A stretch of DNA of 5,533 bases from Verrucomicrobiales bacterium (lineage in GTDB: Bacteria; Verrucomicrobiota; Verrucomicrobiia; Methylacidiphilales; JAAUTS01). The notes under the pieces were generated by a model. The model worked only from the letters and a program-made list of their open reading frames with translations, was not told where the DNA came from and searched no databases. Of this stretch, positions 1 through 5,533 are shown one piece after another. Within the stretch, counting starts at the first letter, position 1; each line of letters starts with the position of its first letter. Where the stretch lies: positions 1-5,533 of the forward strand of contig JAITHY010000048.1 of NCBI GenBank assembly GCA_031279715.1, read 5' to 3'. The position numbers and the translations under genes are program-made.

Positions 1-54
1 GTTCAGCGACTTGGCGGTTCCAGGGTTGCTGCTTAATCCATCAAAAACAACCAC

Positions 55-58
55 GAGG
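55..58 (+). promoter_or_regulatory. Shine-Dalgarno of the PEP-CTERM gene
   Basis: GAGG lies five bases before the ATG at 64. This is a good ribosome binding site and supports the chosen start. The remaining upstream bases (1-54) show no convincing promoter, so the promoter probably lies outside the window. Confidence 0.75.
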
Positions 59-63
59 TATTC

Positions 64-2871
64 ATGAAAATCAAAATGATTGGTATTGCGTTGGCGTCAC
101 TGTTAGCGGCGGCCTGGCCGCTGTCAGCGGCGAATGTTAACTATAGCGGCCCGTCGACGGCGACGGACGCTGATTTTGACACGGCAGTCAACTGGTCGTC
201 GGGCACGGCACCGACCATCAACAGTGGCACGGAGAATGACGTTTATTATTTCAATCAAGCCGGGGCGACGCTGACGCTGAGCGGTTCGCACGCGGATTTT
301 TCCAATTTTTACGTCAGCGGAGCGACAACGGTCACGGTGAACGACGGCGCGCAGATTCGTTTGAGCAAGGATGGGATCGTCGTTGGCGGCGAGTTGCAAA
401 TCAACGGCAACAACAGCACGCTTATCCAGAATGGCGGCACCATCAGCGTTGGCAGTTTTAATTTGGGTTGGAATTCGACGAGTTATTACGTGATGAACGG
501 CGGCTTGCTTGACAACACGGGCGGCGGGCGCGTTCAGTCCGGCGGTGGCACCTCAATATTCACGCAAACCGGCGGCACAGTGCGGTTTGTTGGCGATTTG
601 AATTTCAATGTGGACAGCGGCAATCCGTCGTATTACAACCAGTCCGGAGGTTTGTTTCAGGCCAACAATATCAATTTGGCTCTTAACGGCAAACGCGATT
701 CAATGGGTGGCACTTGGCAGCTCACCGGCAGCGGCACGGTGAACGTGCTCAGCACCTTGCGCATCGGCGCCAACACGGGCGATGTGCGGCACAGTGCGTT
801 TATTCAATCCGGGACGACATTGCTGACCGTGAGCAATTTGCAAATCGGGCAGGGATCCGGTTTTATGACGGACGCCACCAGCGGCACCCGCCCCACCGCC
901 AGCATGGGCACTTACAGCATCAGCGAGAGCGGGACCGCGGTGGTGGGCAATACGATAGAGCTTGGGCGGTATGGGGCGACGGGTTTTGCGAGCATCAGCG
1001 GCGGGGTGATCACGGGCAGCGCCAATGTGGTTTTGGGCGGTGGGTACAATAGTTTCACCGGGGTGATTGACAGCGGGACGAACCGTTATTACACGCGCTC
1101 GGCCGGTTATGTGACGCAGACGGGGGGTACATTTGCGGTGAATTCCAAGAACAACGACCTCCTGTTCACTCTGAGCAACAACGGCGGGGATAGTGCATAC
1201 GATTTGTCTGGCGGCGCGCTGACGTTGAGTTCGACTGGCAATGCTTACCTGCGTTTGGGGGACGGGGTTTACACGGCGTTGGAAACGGGGATGCCGCTGT
1301 GGGTGAACACCAGCGGGAGTGATTATGCGCTGATTTCCAGCGGCACGTATTTTGCGGCATCTGCCGGGCGTTTTGTACAAAGCGGGGGAACGGTGAGCGT
1401 CAGCGCCGCCACCAACGCGGATCTTCAAATTGGCTACAACGGCGGCAAGGGTTCCTATGAATTGTCCGGTGGTGAGTTGACGGCGAAAAGATTAATTCTG
1501 GCCTCTGGCGCCAGCGGCGCGGGCAATGGGGCGGTGAGTGCCAGCGGCAGTTTCAACATCAGCGGCGGGTTGCTGACGTTGGGCAGCGCTGAGGTGGCCA
1601 ATTATACAAACGGTATTGCGGAAGATCCGCAGCGTGTGGTGGGTCGTTTTGTGCAAAGCGGGGGAACGGTGAGCATCAGCGGCGGGGTGCAGGTTGGGTT
1701 GCATGGCGGTGACGGAGTTTGGGAGATGAACGGCGGGGAGCTGACGGTGGGCGGGCAGTTGATTGTGGGCATGCATGGCACGGCTGGGCAGGAGGCCAAG
1801 GGCATATTACCTGTGAGCGCCTTCACGGTCAGCGGGGGGACGGCGTCGCTTCAGCAGGTTAATGTTGGTTATTATAATGAGAATAGCACGGCCTCGGTGC
1901 GCGGGGTCTTCACGGTCAGCGGCGATGCGGAAGTGAGCGCGGGTGCCATTATCATCACCAACCAGGATCTGACGCAAGGACAGGTGAACTTGGAGGGAGG
2001 GCGGCTTAGTGTGAATAATTTGTATGCGGCCAACAATGTGAACATCGCCGGGGTATTGTTCAACGGCGGTACGCTGGCGGCGCGTCAGAATGAGGCGAAT
2101 TTTCTGACCAACTTTGTCGCCGGGGCTGTAGTCACCGGCAGCGGAGGGGGAACGTTTGACAATGGGGGTTTTGCCATTCTCGCGCACGCGGGCGTCAGCG
2201 GCAGCGGCGGGCTGACGTTCACGGGCAGCGGACAGACGACGTTGCTTGGGTTGCAGACGTACACGGGTGACACGGTGGTGTCTGGCAACGGCACGCTGAT
2301 TGTGGTCAGCGGCATTGCCAGCGAAAAGATTGTGGTGAGCGCCGGGGCGACGCTGAACGTGAGCAATGTGGCCGGCGGGCTGGTGCTGAACGGGCAGGAA
2401 CTTGGGGGCGCGGGGACGCTCATTGGCAAAGTGGTGTTTGAGGGCGGCTCGATGATAAGCGCGGGCGGAGGGGGCTTGGGCGCGCTGACGCTGAGCGGAG
2501 GCATGTCCGCGGAGGCGGGAGTGGCGTTACATTTTAATCTTGGCGAGGGGGAGAACAGCCAGCTGAGATTGACCGGCGGGACGTTTGATTACATTGGAGC
2601 GGCCGACGGACTCACGGTAAATTTTGACGCCTTGAGCGCGCTGAGCGCCGGGGTTCACACCTTCATGCTGATTGACGCCGGGGCCGCGGCGCTGACGCTG
2701 GGCAATTTTCAACTGGGTGCTTACGACACCTCGGTCTACGACAACGTCATGCTCAGTCTCAACGGCAACCAATTGATGCTGACCTTCAGCGTTATTCCCG
2801 AGCCCTCAACCTGGATGCTGCTCACCCTCAGCGCCTCCCTCCTGGCCCTGGCCGCGCGGCGGCGGCGTTGA
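64..2871 (+). CDS. Exported PEP-CTERM protein with autotransporter-associated beta-strand repeats
   Basis: The 935-residue product has a classical signal peptide: KIK near the N-terminus, a hydrophobic core at about 6-20, and a likely cut after the SAA at 21-23. The body is rich in Gly, Ser, Thr and Asn, with recurring SGG/NGG turns every 20-40 residues, as expected of a long parallel beta-helix. About three imperfect units of 87-92 residues start near 348, 435 and 527. Residues 710-743 (GSGGLTFTGSGQ, then LQTYTGDTVVSGNGTL) match the autotransporter-associated beta-strand (PATR) pattern. The C-terminus is a PEP-CTERM tail: P912-E913-P914, a hydrophobic stretch at about 917-931, then RRRR at 932-935. 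No outer-membrane beta-barrel follows, so this is not a complete autotransporter. Family knowledge says such tails are processed by exosortase and tie the protein to the cell surface or exopolysaccharide. The specific ligand or role is unknown. The start is set by the SD at 55-58 and the signal peptide directly after the ATG. Confidence 0.9.
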   Translation: MKIKMIGIALASLLAAAWPLSAANVNYSGPSTATDADFDTAVNWSSGTAPTINSGTENDVYYFNQAGATLTLSGSHADFSNFYVSGATTVTVNDGAQIRLSKDGIVVGGELQINGNNSTLIQNGGTISVGSFNLGWNSTSYYVMNGGLLDNTGGGRVQSGGGTSIFTQTGGTVRFVGDLNFNVDSGNPSYYNQSGGLFQANNINLALNGKRDSMGGTWQLTGSGTVNVLSTLRIGANTGDVRHSAFIQSGTTLLTVSNLQIGQGSGFMTDATSGTRPTASMGTYSISESGTAVVGNTIELGRYGATGFASISGGVITGSANVVLGGGYNSFTGVIDSGTNRYYTRSAGYVTQTGGTFAVNSKNNDLLFTLSNNGGDSAYDLSGGALTLSSTGNAYLRLGDGVYTALETGMPLWVNTSGSDYALISSGTYFAASAGRFVQSGGTVSVSAATNADLQIGYNGGKGSYELSGGELTAKRLILASGASGAGNGAVSASGSFNISGGLLTLGSAEVANYTNGIAEDPQRVVGRFVQSGGTVSISGGVQVGLHGGDGVWEMNGGELTVGGQLIVGMHGTAGQEAKGILPVSAFTVSGGTASLQQVNVGYYNENSTASVRGVFTVSGDAEVSAGAIIITNQDLTQGQVNLEGGRLSVNNLYAANNVNIAGVLFNGGTLAARQNEANFLTNFVAGAVVTGSGGGTFDNGGFAILAHAGVSGSGGLTFTGSGQTTLLGLQTYTGDTVVSGNGTLIVVSGIASEKIVVSAGATLNVSNVAGGLVLNGQELGGAGTLIGKVVFEGGSMISAGGGGLGALTLSGGMSAEAGVALHFNLGEGENSQLRLTGGTFDYIGAADGLTVNFDALSALSAGVHTFMLIDAGAAALTLGNFQLGAYDTSVYDNVMLSLNGNQLMLTFSVIPEPSTWMLLTLSASLLALAARRRR
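1369..1920 (+). repeat. Tandem 276-bp (92-residue) imperfect repeat inside the PEP-CTERM gene
   Basis: A 37-base stretch at 1369-1405 recurs at 1645-1681 with only two mismatches, offset by 276 bp (92 codons). Both copies encode RFVQSGGTVS. The protein similarity continues past it: QIGYNGGKGSYELSGGELT in unit one aligns with QVGLHGGDGVWEMNGGELT in unit two. A more diverged earlier unit begins with GYVTQTGGTFAV near residue 348. The high DNA identity of the 37-base core suggests fairly recent duplication or gene conversion. The end of the second unit is approximate. Confidence 0.7.
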
Positions 2872-2915
2872 TTGGCAGGCCGGTCAACACAGTAAAATTT
2901 TTCTAAAATTTTACT
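2868..2915 (+). terminator. Possible terminator region: two adjacent hairpins
   Basis: Hairpin one pairs 2868-2875 (TTGATTGG) with 2880-2887 (CCGGTCAA) around a CAGG loop. It includes two G-U pairs and overlaps the stop codon. Hairpin two is a perfect 11-bp AT-rich inverted repeat, 2891-2901 with 2905-2915, around TCT. Five T residues fall at 2898-2902. Neither is a textbook GC-stem plus U-tract terminator. The second repeat also sits just upstream of the predicted -35 and could act as an A/T-rich UP element instead of, or as well as, a terminator. Confidence 0.35.
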
Positions 2916-2942
2916 TGATGGCCACCATTAGCGGGGTATTAT
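2915..2942 (+). promoter_or_regulatory. Candidate sigma70-type promoter of nrdDG
   Basis: The -35 candidate TTGATG (2915-2920, 4 of 6 to TTGACA) is separated by 16 bases from the -10 candidate TATTAT (2937-2942, 5 of 6 to TATAAT). Transcription would begin near 2949-2950, about 40 bases before the riboswitch, which is a sensible position. An A/T-rich tract (2891-2913) lies where an UP element would. The degenerate NrdR half-site falls between the two hexamers. This is a pattern match only. Confidence 0.45.
2922..2937 (+). promoter_or_regulatory. Degenerate upstream NrdR box (candidate)
   Basis: CCACCATTAGCGGGGT matches about 8 of 16 positions of the NrdR consensus acaCwAtATaTwGtgt. It keeps the C4, A6, t7 and G13-g15-t16 positions. 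By itself it would be ignored. It is listed because it starts exactly 32 bp upstream of the good box at 2954, and NrdR boxes are known to occur as tandem pairs about three helical turns apart. It would sit between the -35 and -10. Confidence 0.3.
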
Positions 2943-2951
2943 TTAAACTCA

Positions 2952-2976
2952 TTGCGCCATATATTGTGTGGCGCAA
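2952..2976 (+). other. Inverted repeat or 5'-leader hairpin overlapping the NrdR box
   Basis: TTGCGCCA (2952-2959) and TGGCGCAA (2969-2976) form a perfect 8-bp stem with a 9-base loop. If transcription starts near 2949, this hairpin is at the extreme 5' end of the mRNA and could protect it. As DNA, the palindrome could simply extend the operator. Confidence 0.5.
2954..2969 (+). promoter_or_regulatory. NrdR box (candidate operator of the ribonucleotide reductase operon)
   Basis: GCGCCATATATTGTGT matches 13 of 16 positions of the NrdR consensus acaCwAtATaTwGtgt; the mismatches are at positions 1, 3 and 5. NrdR is the ATP-cone/zinc-ribbon repressor that senses the ATP/dATP state and represses ribonucleotide reductase operons. 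The site lies at about +5 to +20 of the predicted transcript, upstream of nrdD, the expected type of target. It also overlaps an RNA stem (2952-2959 TTGCGCCA with 2969-2976 TGGCGCAA), so the conservation could partly reflect a 5' hairpin. Confidence 0.6.
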
Positions 2977-2990
2977 CTTGAAAAGTGCCG

Positions 2991-3177
2991 TCAATCACGG
3001 TTGGCGGAGAATAGGGAAATGGGTGAAAAGCCCATGCGGTTGCGCCGCTGTAACGGGGGACGAAAGCCTGTGGAGCCACTTTTCGCGTCGGGCAAACTGA
3101 CGCGCGAGGGAAGGCGGGGCGAGTAGGTGGAACCCGAAGCCAGAAGACCTGCTTTTCATGACCGGCGCCGTGGTTGG
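2991..3177 (+). ncRNA. Cobalamin (B12) riboswitch
   Basis: The order of conserved elements matches the cobalamin aptamer. GGT (2999-3001) is followed by AATAGGGAAA. The ATGGG/CCCAT stem (3019-3023 with 3031-3035) leads to GCGGTTGCGCCGCTGTAA (3036-3053). GCCACT (3075-3080) is followed by the CGCGTC/GACGCG hairpin (3084-3089 with 3099-3104). GGGAAGGCGGGGCGAGTAGG then precedes the B12 box AAGCCAGAAGACCTGC (3137-3152). TTGC at 3040-3043 can kiss GCAA at 3092-3095 in the hairpin loop, the tertiary contact known to couple the aptamer to the expression platform. A 10-bp closing stem, 2991-3000 with 3168-3177 (two G-U pairs), sets the outer limits given. Binding of cobalamin normally reduces expression of the downstream gene, here the B12-independent reductase nrdD. 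No U-rich terminator follows, so control at translation is more likely, but this is inference. Confidence 0.93.
3137..3152 (+). promoter_or_regulatory. B12 box of the riboswitch
   Basis: AAGCCAGAAGACCTGC is almost identical to the conserved B12 box (rAGyCAGgAgACCTGC). It is the strongest single signature of the aptamer. Confidence 0.93.
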
Positions 3178-3211
3178 AATCGCGGCACTGTTCGCCAAAA
3201 ACAGCGGTTAA
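3158..3211 (+). CDS. Possible 17-residue leader ORF just after the B12 box
   Basis: An ATG six bases after the B12 box opens a 17-codon frame, MTGAVVGIAALFAKNSG, ending in TAA at 3209-3211, 43 bases before the nrdD ATG. It overlaps the 3' strand of the riboswitch closing stem. No good Shine-Dalgarno precedes it, and an ORF this short can occur by chance. It resembles no known leader peptide. Confidence 0.2.
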   Translation: MTGAVVGIAALFAKNSG

Positions 3212-3254
3212 CATTGGGCCTGACCTTGGCGCTGGCTCGAAGAAAAATAGTATT

Positions 3255-5441
3255 ATGTCTGAGATTGTTTCGACCGTCGCGTCCGCTGGCGCTCAACCCG
3301 CCGCTGACGCTCAACTGGATTTAATCAACCCGAACAAATTGGCGCGCCCGACGTTTCTTGTCACGAAGCGCGACGGCTCGGTGATGCCATTTGAGGAACA
3401 GCGCATCCTCCTCGCCATCGCCAAGGCGGGACACGCAACGGGCGAGTTTGCCATTGACCGCGCGCAGGCGCTGACGTCGTGCGTGCTGGCGCAACTTTAT
3501 CTTGGGAAGGGCGCGGAGTTTTCCGTTGAGGACATTCAGGACGCGGTGGAGTTGAACTTGATGCAGGCGGGGCATTTCAAAACGGCGCGCGCGTACATTC
3601 GTTACCGCGAGCAGCACCGTCAGTTGCGCGAGGAGAAAAAAACGTTCGTGGATGTCGCCGCGTCCATTGAGGAGTATATTGACAAACTCGACTGGCGCGT
3701 GAATGCCAACGCCAACCAGGGATATTCGCTCGGCGGCATGATTCTCAACGGCTCCGGTAAAATCACCGCCAATTACTGGCTCAGTCACGTGTACCCGCCG
3801 GAAGTCGGCGCGGCGCATCGCGGAGGTGATTTTCATATTCACGACCTGGACATGTTGTCGGGCTACTGCGCGGGCTGGTCGTTGCGGACGTTGTTGCACG
3901 ACGGGTTCAACGGCGTAGCCAACAAAATCGAGGCCGCGCCGCCGAAGCGTCTTCGCACCGCGCTGGGACAGATGGTGAATTTTCTCGGCACCCTGCAAAA
4001 CGAATGGGCGGGCGCGCAGGCGTTCAGTTCGGTGGACACGTATCTTGCGCCGTTCGTGCGTCTGGAGGGGCTGGACTTTGCGCAGGTCAAGCAATCCATG
4101 CAGGAGTTTATTTTCAACCTTAACGTCCCGTCGCGCTGGGGCACGCAAACGCCGTTCACCAACCTGACCTTCGACTGGACTTGTCCGGAGGATTTGAAAA
4201 CGCAAGTGCCCATTGTCGGCGGCAGGGAAGTAAAGTTCACCTACGGAGACTTGCAGGAGGAGATGAACCTCATCAACCGCGCTTACATTGAAGTGATGAT
4301 GGCGGGCGACGCCAAGGGGCGCGTCTTCACCTTTCCCATCCCGACTTACAACATCACGCGCGAGTTTGACTGGGAGCACCCGAACACTGAGTTGCTTTTT
4401 GAGATGACCGCCAAGTACGGACTGCCGTATTTTCAAAACTTCATTAACAGCGACTTGCGTCCGCAAGACATTCGCTCCATGTGCTGCCGTTTGCAACTGG
4501 ATTTGCGCGAATTGCTCAAGCGCGGCAACGGCTTGTTCGGCTCGGCGGAGCAAACCGGCTCCATCGGTGTCGTCACCATCAACAGCGCCCGCCTTGGCTA
4601 CGTGTACGCTGACAGTGAGTCGGCGCTGCTCGCGCGCCTTGACGAGTTGCTGAGACTCGCCAAGACCAGCCTTGAACTCAAGCGCAAGTTTGTGCAACGA
4701 CTCGCTGACAAGGGCTTGTTCCCCTTCACCAAGCGTTACCTGCCCTCGTTGCGCAACCACTTCTCCACCATCGGCGTCAACGGCTTGAACGAATGCGTCC
4801 GCAATTTTTACGCTGACAATGAGGACATCAGCGGCGAGCGGGGGCGCGCCCTCGCCCTCCGCATCCTGCGCCACATCCGCGAGCGCATGACGGAATTTCA
4901 ACAGGAGACCGGACATCTCTACAACTTGGAGGCATCCCCCGCCGAGGGCGCGACGTACCGGTTCGCGCGCGAAGACCAGAAGCGTTACGCCGGAATCCTG
5001 CAAGCCGGCACCGCCGAGCACCCGTACTACACGAACTCCTCGCAACTTCCCGTTAATTTTAGCAGCGACCCGTTTGATGTTTTGGAGCACCAGGAGGAAT
5101 TTCAGCAACAATACACCGGCGGCACCGTGCTGCATCTCTACATGGGCGAGCGCATTTCCAGTTCGCGCAATTGCAAGATGCTCGTGAAAAACGTGCTCAC
5201 CCGCTTCCGTCTGCCGTACATCACCATCTCGCCGACGTTCTCCATCTGTCCCACGCATGGTTACATTGCCGGTGAACACAAACTTTGTCCAAAGTGCGAC
5301 GCCGGGTTGAAAGTGCAATCGTGCGAAGTGTGGACGCGCGTGATGGGTTACCACCGTCCCGTTGACCAATTCAACGCCGGCAAGCGCAGCGAATACGCCG
5401 AGCGGCAAACATTCATCGAACCCGCCCACTGTGAGCAATGA
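3255..5441 (+). CDS. nrdD: Anaerobic (class III) ribonucleoside-triphosphate reductase NrdD
   Basis: The product (728 residues from the ATG at 3255) reduces ribonucleoside triphosphates to dNTPs in the cytoplasm with a glycyl radical, without oxygen or B12. Residues about 33-122 are an N-terminal ATP-cone (TFLVTKRDGS through AYIRYREQHRQLRE), the allosteric site for ATP/dATP. The catalytic barrel follows: GDFHIHDLDMLSGYC with C205 as a likely active-site cysteine, then FNLNVPSRWGTQTPFTNLTFDW. The finger loop MCCRL carries C410/C411, one of which should be the thiyl radical residue. Next comes GSIGVVTINSARLGY. The C-terminal zinc region has C665-P-T-H668 and C678-P-K-C681, with C690 nearby. The glycyl radical motif RVMGY places the radical at G698, 30 residues before the end. 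Length and domain order are normal. A TTG at 3174 would add 27 residues of unconserved sequence but lies in the riboswitch stem, so the ATG at 3255 is preferred, with a weak GAAG about ten bases upstream. It is followed by overlapping nrdG. Whether formate or thioredoxin is the reductant cannot be decided by eye. Confidence 0.96.
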   Translation: MSEIVSTVASAGAQPAADAQLDLINPNKLARPTFLVTKRDGSVMPFEEQRILLAIAKAGHATGEFAIDRAQALTSCVLAQLYLGKGAEFSVEDIQDAVELNLMQAGHFKTARAYIRYREQHRQLREEKKTFVDVAASIEEYIDKLDWRVNANANQGYSLGGMILNGSGKITANYWLSHVYPPEVGAAHRGGDFHIHDLDMLSGYCAGWSLRTLLHDGFNGVANKIEAAPPKRLRTALGQMVNFLGTLQNEWAGAQAFSSVDTYLAPFVRLEGLDFAQVKQSMQEFIFNLNVPSRWGTQTPFTNLTFDWTCPEDLKTQVPIVGGREVKFTYGDLQEEMNLINRAYIEVMMAGDAKGRVFTFPIPTYNITREFDWEHPNTELLFEMTAKYGLPYFQNFINSDLRPQDIRSMCCRLQLDLRELLKRGNGLFGSAEQTGSIGVVTINSARLGYVYADSESALLARLDELLRLAKTSLELKRKFVQRLADKGLFPFTKRYLPSLRNHFSTIGVNGLNECVRNFYADNEDISGERGRALALRILRHIRERMTEFQQETGHLYNLEASPAEGATYRFAREDQKRYAGILQAGTAEHPYYTNSSQLPVNFSSDPFDVLEHQEEFQQQYTGGTVLHLYMGERISSSRNCKMLVKNVLTRFRLPYITISPTFSICPTHGYIAGEHKLCPKCDAGLKVQSCEVWTRVMGYHRPVDQFNAGKRSEYAERQTFIEPAHCEQ

Positions 5442-5533
5442 TTTCCCAGTCGCCAGCGTCACGCCGTTCACGACGATAGATTATCCCGGCCACCTCGCCG
5501 CGATAATCTTCTCGCAAGGTTGTCCGTTGCGCT
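5431..5533 (+). CDS. nrdG: Anaerobic ribonucleotide reductase activating protein NrdG, 5' part only
   Basis: This is a radical-SAM activase fragment, cut by the window edge after 34 codons. From the GTG at 5431 the frame reads (M)SNDFPVASVTPFTTIDYP, then GHLAAIIFSQGCPLR. The IDYPG...FSQGC pattern is typical of NrdG-type activases, and C31 should be the first cysteine of the CxxxCxxC 4Fe-4S motif; the other two lie beyond the edge. NrdG uses S-adenosylmethionine to install the glycyl radical on NrdD (predicted G698). The start overlaps the last 11 bases of nrdD in another frame, which suggests translational coupling. No clear Shine-Dalgarno is seen and no ATG is available in this frame, so GTG is the best start. 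The ATG at 5438 belongs to a different, quickly closed frame. Confidence 0.88.
   Translation, partial: MSNDFPVASVTPFTTIDYPGHLAAIIFSQGCPLR

Noticed and set aside
11..38. TTGGCG and TTAATC as a promoter for the PEP-CTERM gene.
   Set aside because: Both hexamers match poorly and the spacing is off; at this quality chance is likely.
700..1428. A 242-residue - strand frame, and similar antisense frames over 124-2772.
   Set aside because: They are shadows of the repetitive SGG-coding gene; their Pro/Arg/His-rich translations mirror its codons.
64..2871. Classical type V autotransporter.
   Set aside because: There is no C-terminal beta-barrel; the protein ends in a PEP-CTERM sorting tail.
2915..3100. 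A 61-residue + strand frame upstream of the riboswitch.
   Set aside because: It runs through the promoter, NrdR box and aptamer, and has no domain or ribosome binding site.
2939..3214. A 91-residue - strand frame over the leader.
   Set aside because: It is the reverse complement of the cobalamin riboswitch, with no protein-like features.
3321..5471. A 716-residue open frame on the - strand across almost all of nrdD.
   Set aside because: It is the antisense shadow of a well-supported NrdD. Its translation is low-complexity Arg/Val/Ala/His-rich with no recognisable domain, as expected from the GC-rich codon pattern.
5438..5479. ATGA overlap at the nrdD stop as the start of the next gene.
   Set aside because: This frame ends at TAG after 13 codons. 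The NrdG signature is in the frame of the GTG at 5431.

Overview
The window looks like a chromosomal segment from a Verrucomicrobiota-type bacterium, possibly Opitutales. This is inferred from a large SGG/beta-strand-rich secreted protein that ends in a PEP-CTERM sorting tail and lies beside an anaerobic ribonucleotide reductase operon. The DNA is moderately GC-rich and all genes are on the + strand. The taxon is an inference from protein style; no marker gene is present.

Layout. 1-63: short 5' region with a clear Shine-Dalgarno. 64-2871: a 935-residue exported, repetitive PEP-CTERM protein. 2868-2915: two hairpins that may end its transcript. 2915-2990: a sigma70-like promoter and a previously unlabelled 16-bp element matching the NrdR box (2954-2969), with a degenerate second copy exactly 32 bp upstream. 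About 2991-3177: a cobalamin (B12) riboswitch with a near-consensus B12 box. 3158-3211: a possible 17-codon leader ORF. 3255-5441: nrdD, the class III (glycyl-radical, oxygen-sensitive) ribonucleotide reductase. 5431 to the window edge: the start of nrdG, its radical-SAM activase, overlapping nrdD by 11 bases.

How it works together. The right half reads as one nrdDG operon. NrdG installs a glycyl radical on NrdD, and NrdD then makes dNTPs anaerobically without B12. The leader appears to carry two independent inputs. The NrdR box would sense the nucleotide pool at initiation. The B12 riboswitch would switch the operon off when cobalamin is plentiful. The second makes sense if the genome also encodes a B12-dependent class II reductase (NrdJ), which cannot be seen here. 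The PEP-CTERM gene is probably functionally unrelated and simply lies upstream.

The most interesting part is the regulatory stretch 2891-3254: stacked promoter, NrdR boxes, riboswitch, leader ORF and competing stems in about 360 bases.
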